From the NCBI GenBank assembly GCA_000244995.1, contig CM001438.1:2380090-2444089 (forward strand): a DNA stretch of 64,000 bases, in the 5' to 3' direction. Both the position numbers and the translations under genes were made by a program. The notes below the pieces were generated by a model. It was given only the letters and a program-made list of their open reading frames with translations. It ran no database searches and was not told where the DNA came from. This document shows positions 56,132 to 64,000 of the stretch, one piece after another. How positions within the stretch are numbered: position 1 is the first letter of the stretch; each line of letters begins with the position of its first letter. This stretch comes from Burkholderiales bacterium JOSHI_001 (GTDB taxonomy: Bacteria; Pseudomonadota; Gammaproteobacteria; Burkholderiales; Burkholderiaceae_C).

Positions 56132-56341
56132 CGGCCACCCCCGGACACGGTGCCCATGGACGGCACCAGGGCAGGGGAACGGGGGCAGGGGCTGACGGGC
56201 ATGCGCAAGGTCGGGTGAGCTAGAACTGGCAAGGTGGGCGGCGTGAGCGTCCGCCAACAACAGCCCCGAATCTTAGCATCGGCGCGGCCTGTTCAAGGGC
56301 GGCAAAACCAGGCGTTACCCCGCGCCGCGCGCTGCAGGTCA

Positions 56342-57469
56342 TCAGCCGCCGCTGGATTCGCGGCGGATCACCCAGCGCCCGCCTTCCTTGGCCATGGACA
56401 GCGTCTTGCGGCTGGAGGTGACCAAGGCACCCGCTTCATAGTTCTGCCGGAAGCTGGCTTCGGCCTTGTTGCCTTCCACCGACACGCGCAGGTCGGACAC
56501 TTTCACGCTGATCTTGGGCTTGTTGACGATGCGCGCACGGCGGTCTTCTTCCCAGGCCTTGCGGGAGCCGGCCTGACCGGCGTGGTCGGCCGAGTAGGCG
56601 GCGAAGTAGCCGTTCATGTCGCGGCGGCTCCAGGCGCCGGCCCAGGCTTGCACCGCCTTGGTCACCTCGGCCACGGCCTGCGCGCTGCTGGCCGCGGCCG
56701 GCGTGGGCGTGGCGGCGGGTGGCATGGGTTTGGCCGCTGCGACGGCCGGCGCGCTGGCCGGCACCGGGGCGGGCGTGGCCGGCTTGGCCGGCGGCGGCGT
56801 GGGCGTGGCGGCGGCCACCGGCGAAGTGGGCGCCGTGGGCGCCGGCGCGGCGGGCTTGGTCGGGGCCACGGGGGCCGGCGTGGTGGGGGCCGCCGCCATG
56901 GGTTTGTCCGTGGGCGCAGCGGCCAGCGTGGTGGTGGCGCCGGCCGGGCCGTCGTTGGTCAGCTCGCGCAGCAGGGCCAGCTTGGGCGGCAGCGTGGTGT
57001 CGCTCTTGTCCAACTGCAGCGCGCGGTTGTAGGCCTGGCTGGCCAGGCGCGCGTACACGTCGCCCAGGTTCTGGTAGGCCGTGGCGTAGGACGGGTTGGT
57101 GCGGATGGCCGACTCCAGCGCGCCGCGGGCGCGTTCGTAGTCGCCCTTGGCGGCCAGCAACACCGCGATGTTGTTGTGCGGCGCAGGCATGTCGGGGTGG
57201 TCCTGGGCCAGCTTCTCGAACACCTTCAGCGCGTCGTTGGGCTTGTCCAGGTAGGACAGCACCACGCCCTTGCGAAAGCGCATCTTGGGGTCGTCGGGCT
57301 TCTTGGCCAGCGCGTCGTCAATGACCTTCAGCGCCTGCGTGTACTGCTTGTCGCGCATGAGCTTCTGCACCTCGGCACCGTCGTCGGCCTGGGCATGGGC
57401 CAAACCGGCGCAGGCCGCGGCCAGGGCAAGGAACAAGGCGGACAGGCGAGGGCGTGCGGCAAGTTTCAT
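56342..57469 (-). CDS. periplasmic TPR protein with C-terminal NTF2-like domain
   Basis: This 375-residue protein has a signal peptide (cleavage near AHAQ) and four or so TPR units at about residues 25-160 (for example EVQKLMRDKQYTQALKVIDD, PHNNIAVLLAAKGDYERARG). A Pro/Ala/Thr-rich linker spans about 175-265. The C-terminal domain begins VQAWAGAWSRRDMNGYFAAY and ends GGRWVIRRESSGG. That domain resembles the C-terminus of the adjacent TolC-type protein and of the transpeptidase. A scaffold for envelope or adhesin assembly is inferred. Confidence 0.82.
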   Translation of the reverse strand: MKLAARPRLSALFLALAAACAGLAHAQADDGAEVQKLMRDKQYTQALKVIDDALAKKPDDPKMRFRKGVVLSYLDKPNDALKVFEKLAQDHPDMPAPHNNIAVLLAAKGDYERARGALESAIRTNPSYATAYQNLGDVYARLASQAYNRALQLDKSDTTLPPKLALLRELTNDGPAGATTTLAAAPTDKPMAAAPTTPAPVAPTKPAAPAPTAPTSPVAAATPTPPPAKPATPAPVPASAPAVAAAKPMPPAATPTPAAASSAQAVAEVTKAVQAWAGAWSRRDMNGYFAAYSADHAGQAGSRKAWEEDRRARIVNKPKISVKVSDLRVSVEGNKAEASFRQNYEAGALVTSSRKTLSMAKEGGRWVIRRESSGG

Positions 57470-57639
57470 GGGCGGGTGCGTCGTTGGTCGATGAGGTTGC
57501 AGCGAGGGGATGCGCTTGTTTGCCAAGGGCCGGATTTCACGGCCGGCGGCGCATTGTCACAAAGACCGCGGCCGGATGGCGTTGCAAAACACCGATCCGG
57601 CCGCGTTCAGTGGGCGTCACACGACGCCGCAGGCTGGGT

Positions 57640-59538
57640 TCAGCGGTTCGATTCCTTCACGATCTGCCACTGGCCGCCCACCTGGCGCCATTGCAGCACC
57701 TTGCGGCTCTTGTCTTTCATGCCGGTGGAACTGTAGTTCTGCACGAAGGACGTGGCCACGCTGCCATCAGGCTGGTTGCGAACGTCGATGTTGTCCACGC
57801 CCACGGAAATGGGGCCGGGCTTGCCCACCAGGCGGCGGCGTTGCGATTCCCAGGCGCTGCGGCTGCCCTTGGCCGGCTTGAAGCTGCTGGCGTAGAAGCC
57901 CAGGTACTGGTCCACGTCCTTGGCCGACCAGGCGGCGGCCCAGTCGCGCAGGCGCTGTTCCAGGTCGGTGGTGGGCACGGCCGCCACCGGGGCCGGCGCC
58001 GGGGCGGGCTTGGGCGGCTCGGCACGGGCCGCGGCCGGCGCGGCGACCGACTGGGTGGTGACCGGCGCGGGCGTGGCGGCCAGCAGCGACTTGGCGCGGG
58101 CGTCCAGGTCGGCGCGGCTGGCGCTGGTGACTTCCATGGCCGCCAGCGGGCAGCGGGCGGCGGCGTCGTCGCCCACGGTCCACTTGGCCGCGTCGGGCGC
58201 CAGTTCGGTGGAATCGGCCGGGCGCAGGCCCAGTTCGCTGATCAGGCGGCCGGACGATGCCAGCACCCGGGCCTGGGCCAGGTTGTGGTCGTAGTCGGCG
58301 TTGGCGAAGGCGCGGCGCGCGGTGTAGAGCTCGTTCTCGGCGTTCAGCAGGTCCAGCAGGCTGCGCTGGCCGATGTCGAACTGCTGGCGGTAGGCGTCGC
58401 GAGCCTTTTCAATCGCCAGCGTGTTGCGGTCCAGCAGCACCATCTGCTCGGCCAGCTTGCGCACGTCGTTGTAGGCGATGGAAGCGGTCTGGCGCACGTC
58501 GCGGCAGGCCTTGTCGCGCAGGTCGGCAGCCTGGTTCACCACGTTGGCCTGCTGGCGGATGCGGGCCTGGTCGGCGCCGCCGTTGTACAGGTTCCAGTTC
58601 AGGTACAGGCCGATGTTGGCGTCGCGCTTCTGGTCTTCCACACCGTCGAAGTTCTTGCCGCCACCCACGCGGGCGCGGGCTTCCACGCGCGGCTGCCAGG
58701 CCGATTCGCGCTGGGCGGCGGTGGAACGTGCGGCGCGCAGGTTCTCGATGGCGGCGCTGACCTGGGCGCTGGAGCGCGCGGCGCCGTTCATCGCGTCGGT
58801 GGCGGTGCCGGGCACGGCGCGTTCCAGGCTGGCGATGCGGCGCATGCGCGCGGGCGGCTTGTCGCCCACCAGGCGCAGGTAACGCTCGCTCACGTCGTGC
58901 AGGTTGCTCTTCTCGGTGGTGAGGTTGCTCTCGGCCAGGGCCAGGCGCGCGGCGGCTTGCTCCTGGTCCACCCCGCGACCCACGCCGGCGCGAACGCGCG
59001 ACTGGATCTGCTCGAAGGCGTAGCGGTGCTGCACATAGCTGTCCTCGGCCAGTTCGACCAGGCGGCGCATGCGCTGCACGTCGATCCAGGCGCGGGCCAC
59101 TTCCAGGGCCAGGTCATCGCTGGCCTGGTTCAGGTCAAACCAGCGCGCCATGCGCTCATGGTCCAGGCGGTCGATGTCGCGCTGCAGGCCCATGCCGTCC
59201 CACAGCAACTGCGACGCCGACAGCGCGATGCCACCGCGCTTCAGGGTTTCGTTCGGCGACGGAATGTTGACCGGCTTGGTCCGAGTGGTGATGCGGTCGT
59301 TGGTGGCGCCGACTTCGGCTTCCAGGTCCACCTTGGGCAGGCGTCCGCCCTTGGCCACGGCGATGGCATCCACCGACCCACGCAGCGCATTCAGCCGCGC
59401 CGAGATTTCCGGGTTGGTGTCCAGTGCGCGACGCACGGCCGAAGCCAGGTCGGCAGCGTCCTGGGCTTGCACCAGCAACGGGCCCCCCACCACGAGGGCC
59501 ACGGCCAATGCCATCTTGGACAGGATCTGTTTGCGCAT
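57640..59538 (-). CDS. lapE: TolC-type outer-membrane protein with C-terminal NTF2-like domain
   Basis: This 632-residue protein has a signal peptide (VLVQAQ cleavage) and the TolC/OEP fold as two helical repeats (AVRRALDTNPEIS near residue 35; FDIGQRSLLDLLNAENELY near 385). TolC proteins are usually about 440-480 residues. The extra part is a Pro/Ala linker and an NTF2-like domain from about 525 (LRDWAAAWSAKDVDQYLGFY). Next to LapG/LapD and an adhesin it is the natural outer-membrane exit of the type I secretion system. The inner-membrane LapB/LapC partners are not in the window. Confidence 0.88.
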   Translation of the reverse strand: MRKQILSKMALAVALVVGGPLLVQAQDAADLASAVRRALDTNPEISARLNALRGSVDAIAVAKGGRLPKVDLEAEVGATNDRITTRTKPVNIPSPNETLKRGGIALSASQLLWDGMGLQRDIDRLDHERMARWFDLNQASDDLALEVARAWIDVQRMRRLVELAEDSYVQHRYAFEQIQSRVRAGVGRGVDQEQAAARLALAESNLTTEKSNLHDVSERYLRLVGDKPPARMRRIASLERAVPGTATDAMNGAARSSAQVSAAIENLRAARSTAAQRESAWQPRVEARARVGGGKNFDGVEDQKRDANIGLYLNWNLYNGGADQARIRQQANVVNQAADLRDKACRDVRQTASIAYNDVRKLAEQMVLLDRNTLAIEKARDAYRQQFDIGQRSLLDLLNAENELYTARRAFANADYDHNLAQARVLASSGRLISELGLRPADSTELAPDAAKWTVGDDAAARCPLAAMEVTSASRADLDARAKSLLAATPAPVTTQSVAAPAAARAEPPKPAPAPAPVAAVPTTDLEQRLRDWAAAWSAKDVDQYLGFYASSFKPAKGSRSAWESQRRRLVGKPGPISVGVDNIDVRNQPDGSVATSFVQNYSSTGMKDKSRKVLQWRQVGGQWQIVKESNR

Positions 59539-59845
59539 GTTCGTCAGAGGGGTTTGAAGTGTGTTCGAACTGGCGCCGGCGTTCTTGTTGTTGGCCGGCT
59601 CCTCCTGAGCAACCACCCCAGGGCGGGATGGCCTCGTTCTTGGCGCCCGTATCGTCAACCGGCACACCCACGGCGCCCGGTGCAACAAAGCGTCGCGGAT
59701 GATAGCCGAGGCCAGGCGGCTGGCACTCAAGTTTGCGTGGTCGAATCCCGACAATGCCAGGGTGGCCCCGCAACTGCGGGGCCTGCCGACCTGCGTCCAG
59801 AACATGCCGCCCCAGCCGGTTTTTCCGACATTGCCGACTGGCGTG
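59539..59845. promoter_or_regulatory. divergent region tolC-type / lapG-like genes
   Basis: This 307-base region separates the two divergent adhesin-system genes and must hold both promoters. No clear gene or operator palindrome is seen. The lapG frame remains open upstream to 59,699 but without coding features. Confidence 0.4.
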
Positions 59846-60523
59846 ATGGCCAGTGGGTTGCGGCGTGGCGGACTCGGCCTGCACCTGGTGCTGTGGTCGC
59901 TGGTGGCCGCGCTGCTGCTGCTGCGCGCCGATGGCGGCCGGGCCTGGGACGCCAACCGCATGCTGCAGGCGGCTCAGGCGGCCGGGCCGCGGGCCCTGAA
60001 CGCCGTGCGGGTGCTGCAGCAGGTGCTGCAGTCGGTGAACGGGACCGACGATGAGGCCCAGTTGGCCGCGGTGAACCAGTTCTTCAACCGCCAGGTCATC
60101 TTCACCGACGACATGCTGGTCTGGGGCGTGGTGGACCATTGGGCCAGCCCGATCGAGACCCTGGCCAAGGGCCGCGGCGACTGCGAGGACTACGCCATCG
60201 CCAAGTACTTCAGCCTGTTGGCGCTGGGCATGCCCACGGCCAAGCTGCGCCTGGTGTATGTGCGGGTACAAACGGGGGGTGCTGCGCAGGCCCACATGGT
60301 GCTGGCCTACTACCCCAGCCCCCAAGCCGAACCCATGGTGCTGGACAACCTGATCACCGACATCCGGCCGGCGTCGCGCCGGCCCGACCTGACCCCGGTG
60401 TTCAGCTTCAACAGCGACGGGCTGTGGCAAGGCACCGCCGGCGCGTCGGCGGGTGACCCCACGGTGCGCCTGTCGCGCTGGCGCGAAGTGCTGGCCAAGG
60501 TGCGCGAAGAAGGATTCCTGTGA
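59846..60523 (+). CDS. lapG: LapG-like transglutaminase-type cysteine protease
   Basis: This 225-residue protein has an N-terminal signal or anchor helix (about residues 9-27) and the bacterial transglutaminase-like cysteine protease domain. The triad is C113 (KGRGDCEDYAIAKY), H150 (AQAHMVLAYY) and D167 (MVLDNL). LapG proteases cut giant adhesins near their N-terminus and free them from the surface. It is 22 bases ahead of the LapD-like gene. ATG at 59846 is chosen because it leaves a proper export signal. Confidence 0.92.
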   Translation: MASGLRRGGLGLHLVLWSLVAALLLLRADGGRAWDANRMLQAAQAAGPRALNAVRVLQQVLQSVNGTDDEAQLAAVNQFFNRQVIFTDDMLVWGVVDHWASPIETLAKGRGDCEDYAIAKYFSLLALGMPTAKLRLVYVRVQTGGAAQAHMVLAYYPSPQAEPMVLDNLITDIRPASRRPDLTPVFSFNSDGLWQGTAGASAGDPTVRLSRWREVLAKVREEGFL

Positions 60524-60545
60524 CACAGATCAACCGGAGGACGCC

Positions 60546-62465
60546 ATGTCCCTGATCCGCCAGATGGCCTTGCTGCTGGTGGCCGTGGTGCTGCTGGCCT
60601 TGCTGGGCAGCGTGTCGGCCAACCTGATGGCCGCGCGCGCCACGCTGGCCACGCAGTTGAGCGTGAAGAACGCCGACAACGCCACCGCCCTGGCGCTGGC
60701 GCTGTCGCAACACAAGGGCGATGCCACGGCGATGGAACTGCTGATGGCCGCGCAGTTCGACACCGGCCATTACCGCCGCATCCGCCTCGTGCCGCCGCAG
60801 GGCGGGGCGCCCAGCTTCCTGCGCGAAAGCGAAGTGCAGCGCAGCCAGGCGCCGGCCTGGTTCGAGACCCTGTTGCCCATCGACGCCCCGCCGGGCCAGG
60901 CCCAGGTCAGCGATGGCTGGCGTGCACTGGGCACGCTGGAGCTGGAAAGCCAGTCGGCCTATGCCTACAACGCGCTGTGGTCTGGCGCGCTGCACGCGGC
61001 CGGGCTCTTGCTGGGCGTGGGCCTGGCCGCCGGCCTGGTGGGGGCCTGGGGCGTGGGTGCGCTGCGCCGGCCGCTGGCCGCCATGGTGGGCCAGGCCCAG
61101 GCGCTGCAGGACGGCCGCTTCGTCACGGTGGACGTGCCGCGCACGCCCGAGCTGAAAGCGCTGGCCGGGGCCATGAATGCCATGGTGAAGCGGCTGCGCG
61201 GCGTGTTCGAAAGCCAGGCGCAGCAGGTGGAGGCGCTGCGCCAGCAGGCCGAGCGCGACGCGCTCACCGGCGTTTCCAACCGGCGCCTGTTCGTGTCCCG
61301 CCTGAGTGCGGCACTGGGCGGCGAGCGTGGCCGCGCCGGCGGCGCCCTGGTGATGGTGCGTGTGCTGCAGCTGGAGCAGCTGAACCGCCGTGCCGGCCGC
61401 GAGGCCGCCGACCTGGTGCTGCGCGCCGTGGCGCAGGCGCTGCTGGCCTACGAACAACGCATCGACGGCGGCTTTGCCGGCCGCCTGAACGGGGCCGACT
61501 TCGCGCTGTACCTGCCCGCCGCTGGCGTGGCACCGGACACTGCGCAGGCCTTGCTGCAGGGCCTGCGGGCCGTGCTGGGCGCGCTGGACAGCCATGCCGG
61601 CATCTGTGTGGGCTCGGCCGAGCTGGGTGCATTGCAGGAAGCCGGTCAGGCGCTGGCCGCGGTGGACGATGCGCTGGCGCAGGCCGAGGCCGAAGGCCCG
61701 TTCCAGTGGGCCCACCGGGCCGACGCGTCGGCCAGCGCGCAGCCGCGCTCGGAGGCCGAGTGGCGCCGCGCCATCCAGGAAGCCCTGGCCGAGGGGCGCG
61801 CCGCGCTGGCCCACTACCCCGTGGTCAGCCGCCGGGGGCCGGTGCTGCACCTGGAATGCCCGCTGCGCCTGCGGCTGGCCCCGGATGCGGCGCCCGAGCC
61901 GGCGTCGCAGTGGCTGTCGCATGCCCTGCGCAGCCGACTGGGACCGGCGCTGGACCTGCGGGCCCTGGACCTGGCGCTGGCCGAACTGGCCAGCGACCCC
62001 ACGCCGCGCAGCGTGAACCTGGCGCTGGACTCGCTGGCCACGGCCGGCTTCGTGGCCGATGTGCGGGCCCGCCTGCAAGTGGCGCCGGCGCAGGTGCGCC
62101 AACGCCTGTGGCTGGAACTGCCCGAGCGGGCCCTGCAGGAGCACGCGGCGCTGGTGCAGGACGCCGCGCGCCAATGGGGCGAACTGGGCGCGCAGGTGGG
62201 GGTGGAACACGCCGGCGGCGCCTCGGCCGAACTGGGGCGCTTGTACGAACTGGGGCTGCGCTTTGTCAAGATCGACCGCCGGCACGTGGACGGCGTGGCC
62301 AGCGATGGCGATGTGCTGCAGTTCGCGTCCAGCCTGGTGACGCTGCTGCGCGGCATGGGCCTGATGGTGATTGCCGAAGGGGTGTCGCGGCCGGATGACC
62401 TGGCCGCGCTGTGGGAGCTGGGCTTTGACGGCGCCACCGGGCCGGTGGTCACCCTGCCGGGCTGA
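60546..62465 (+). CDS. lapD: LapD-like c-di-GMP receptor with degenerate GGDEF and EAL domains
   Basis: This 639-residue protein has TM1 (about residues 4-26), a LapD/MoxY-type periplasmic output domain and TM2 (about 148-170). HAMP, GGDEF (about 235-400) and EAL (about 410-639) domains follow. The GGDEF signature is degenerate (RLNGADFALYL), and EAL reads LECPLRL, so catalysis is unlikely and c-di-GMP binding is expected, as in Pseudomonas LapD. Binding would sequester LapG and keep the adhesin on the surface. It is coupled by position to lapG. Confidence 0.92.
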   Translation: MSLIRQMALLLVAVVLLALLGSVSANLMAARATLATQLSVKNADNATALALALSQHKGDATAMELLMAAQFDTGHYRRIRLVPPQGGAPSFLRESEVQRSQAPAWFETLLPIDAPPGQAQVSDGWRALGTLELESQSAYAYNALWSGALHAAGLLLGVGLAAGLVGAWGVGALRRPLAAMVGQAQALQDGRFVTVDVPRTPELKALAGAMNAMVKRLRGVFESQAQQVEALRQQAERDALTGVSNRRLFVSRLSAALGGERGRAGGALVMVRVLQLEQLNRRAGREAADLVLRAVAQALLAYEQRIDGGFAGRLNGADFALYLPAAGVAPDTAQALLQGLRAVLGALDSHAGICVGSAELGALQEAGQALAAVDDALAQAEAEGPFQWAHRADASASAQPRSEAEWRRAIQEALAEGRAALAHYPVVSRRGPVLHLECPLRLRLAPDAAPEPASQWLSHALRSRLGPALDLRALDLALAELASDPTPRSVNLALDSLATAGFVADVRARLQVAPAQVRQRLWLELPERALQEHAALVQDAARQWGELGAQVGVEHAGGASAELGRLYELGLRFVKIDRRHVDGVASDGDVLQFASSLVTLLRGMGLMVIAEGVSRPDDLAALWELGFDGATGPVVTLPG

Positions 62466-62477
62466 AGCTGGAGCCTG

Positions 62478-62517
62478 AAAAAACCAAGGGCGCCGAGGCC
62501 TTGCGGCCCTGGCGCCC
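62478..62517 (-). terminator. rho-independent terminator of adhesin gene
   Basis: On the minus strand GGGCGCC ... GGCGCCC with an inner GGCC/GGCC pairing is followed by TTGGTTTTTT. It lies 55 bases after the adhesin stop and directly after the convergent lapD stop. Confidence 0.82.
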
Positions 62518-62571
62518 CGGGTGGGCGTTGCACCAAGGCCCGGCGAAGGGCCATCGGCGCCTGCGGCCGGA

Positions 62572-64000
62572 TCAGGCGTCCACGGTCAGGCTGCCGCGGC
62601 GCAGCAGCTCGTTGATCACCAGGTTGTCGCTGGCGCTGGCCTGCAGGCCCAGATCGCTGCGCAGGTTGGTGTCCAGGTGGATGGCCAGGTCCTGCGCGCC
62701 AAAGCTGAAGTTGCCGCCAGCGAAGCCGCCCGTCGAACTGACGTGCAGCGTGGTGCCGCTGGCGGTGGTCTCGAAGTCCAGGTAGTTCTGCAGCGTGGCC
62801 GCGGTTTCGCCTTGCAGCAGGTCACGCAGGTCCAGCACGTCGCCACCGGTGGCCACCGCCTGGGCATCGAAGCCGGTCACGGTGTTTTCCGCTGTGCCGC
62901 CCGCCGGGCCGGCGTCCGCCAGGCTCCAGCGGAACACATCGCTGTTGCCGCTGCCTTCCAGGGTTGCACCGTTGCGGGCCAGGCTGAGCGAGCCGGAGGC
63001 GGCGTCGCCGTCGTGGTCGATCAGCGTGAAGTCGAAGCGGTCCAGCTGCGGCTGGTCGGAGCCCGGCGTGCCCGCGCCCGAAGGCACGGTGTACAGGAAG
63101 GTGCCGTCGTCCATGTCCACGACCAGCGTGCCGCCATTGCTCAGGTCCACGCTCAGGCGGTGGGTGCTGGCGTCGAAGCGGCTGTTGTTGGCGCCTTGCA
63201 CCGACAGCGTGCCGGTCTCCGGATCGAAGTTGTACCTGGACGAACCCACCCCCAGGGAGGACACCGCACCCTGGTCGGCACCGAAGGCCGAGCCCGACGC
63301 ACCCGTGCCCACTGACAGGCGGCCAGTGACCGACGAGGTCACGGTGGACAGCAGGGTGTCGGTCAGCTGCGCCAGGTCGGTGACCACCGTTCCGCCGGTG
63401 TTCAGGCCACGCGCGCCGTCGTAGGCCACAGGGTCCAGGTGCGCGCTGACCACACCGGCGCCACCCAGGCCCAGCGAGTAGGACGTGATGTCGTTGACCG
63501 TGAGGAAGTCGGTCCACACCTTTTCCTCGCCCGGCTGGATGCCCAGGGTGCCGGTGGCGGGGTCCAGCGTGGGGGCCGGGAAGTTGACGCCGTCGGCGGT
63601 GGTGGGCTGGCCGTCGGAGAAGAAGTAGCTGATGTTCTGGCCCAGTTCCAGCTTGCCGGCGTCGTCGAAGGCGTCGCGGGCCCTTTCAAGCGCTGCGTCG
63701 TAGTTGGTGAAGCCTTCGGCCGTCAGGGTTTCGATCTGGCTGCGGGCCGTGCCCACGTCCACCCAGATCTCGCCCACCTTGCTCGCGCGGGTGGAGAAGG
63801 TGACCAGGCGCACCTGCACGTCGCCCAGCGCGTCGTACTCGTCCAGCAGCCGCAGCACGGCCTGCTTCTGCAATTGCAGGCGGGTCAGCTGCAGGGTGCC
63901 GGTCGGGTCGGTGGGGTCCAGCACGCCCGATTCTTCGTTCATGCTGCCGGACAGGTCGATGACCAGCATCAGGTTGGTGACCACCGCGCCCTTGGGCACG
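62572..64000 (-). CDS. C-terminus of VWA-containing type I-secreted adhesin (partial)
   Basis: The visible 476 residues are the end of a larger protein that continues past the right edge. A von Willebrand A domain starts near the edge with the MIDAS motif VIDLSGSMNEES. It is followed by a beta-rich segment (about 63,350-63,000) and an acidic C-terminal secretion module with NTVTGFDAQ and DVLDLRDLLQGE, the pattern of type I secretion C-terminal target domains. The composition is Cys-free and rich in Asp/Gly/Thr. It is the likely substrate of the adjacent LapG protease and TolC-type exporter. Confidence 0.9.
   Translation of the reverse strand, partial: VPKGAVVTNLMLVIDLSGSMNEESGVLDPTDPTGTLQLTRLQLQKQAVLRLLDEYDALGDVQVRLVTFSTRASKVGEIWVDVGTARSQIETLTAEGFTNYDAALERARDAFDDAGKLELGQNISYFFSDGQPTTADGVNFPAPTLDPATGTLGIQPGEEKVWTDFLTVNDITSYSLGLGGAGVVSAHLDPVAYDGARGLNTGGTVVTDLAQLTDTLLSTVTSSVTGRLSVGTGASGSAFGADQGAVSSLGVGSSRYNFDPETGTLSVQGANNSRFDASTHRLSVDLSNGGTLVVDMDDGTFLYTVPSGAGTPGSDQPQLDRFDFTLIDHDGDAASGSLSLARNGATLEGSGNSDVFRWSLADAGPAGGTAENTVTGFDAQAVATGGDVLDLRDLLQGETAATLQNYLDFETTASGTTLHVSSTGGFAGGNFSFGAQDLAIHLDTNLRSDLGLQASASDNLVINELLRRGSLTVDA

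Noticed and set aside
1-64000. CRISPR arrays, rRNA genes, complete insertion sequences
   Set aside because: I saw no regularly spaced repeats, no rRNA sequence and no intact transposase with inverted ends anywhere in the window.

Overview
The window comes from a GC-rich betaproteobacterium of the order Burkholderiales (Rubrivivax/Leptothrix/Ideonella-like). Supporting this are a phasin gene, the cysI-DUF934-cysHDN-cobA sulfate cluster, a pyruvate dehydrogenase operon whose E3 carries its own lipoyl domain, and a betaproteobacterial proteasome homologue (BPH). The species cannot be named from the sequence alone.

Positions 1 to about 16,400 look like one end of an integrative and conjugative element or island that abuts a tRNA-Asn gene. 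A minus-strand type IV secretion operon (exported protein, virB1, virB2, virB3, virB4, a small Cys-rich exported protein, virB6) runs off the left edge. Next come a LuxR-type regulator that overlaps a small gene, an ACT-domain protein, a fatty acid desaturase-permease pair and an ArgP-like regulator. These are followed by a large ParB-like protein, a small membrane protein and an AlpA-type regulator. The outer end carries a TIR-domain protein and a DUF4238 protein, a possible defence cargo. No integrase, relaxase or coupling protein is visible.

From 16,416 on, the content is chromosomal. A TonB-dependent receptor lies behind a TPP riboswitch, so it is probably for thiamine-type compounds. It is followed by a chemoreceptor, then ferredoxin-NADP reductase and ferredoxin, and the sulfate assimilation operon (tauE-like, cysI, DUF934, cysH, cysD, cysN, cobA), all on the minus strand. 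Then come a patatin-like lipoprotein and a phasin with a well-formed promoter and a PhaR-like operator. A plus-strand run encodes a deacetylase, thioesterase, nitroreductase, NhaD-like antiporter and 2-hydroxyacid dehydrogenase. After it lie a molybdenum oxidoreductase pair, rmuC, an MFS transporter, a glutaredoxin-like protein, oligopeptidase A, folD and a two-component system.

From 48,277 to 54,730 is the pdh operon: aceE, aceF, BPH, lpdA. The right end (54,791-64,000) is a surface-adhesion module. An L,D-transpeptidase, a TPR protein and a TolC-type outer-membrane protein stand in one direction and appear to share a C-terminal NTF2-like domain. Opposite them are LapG-like and LapD-like proteins, and last the C-terminus of a VWA-containing type I-secreted adhesin. 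LapD and LapG are expected to control release of that adhesin in response to c-di-GMP.
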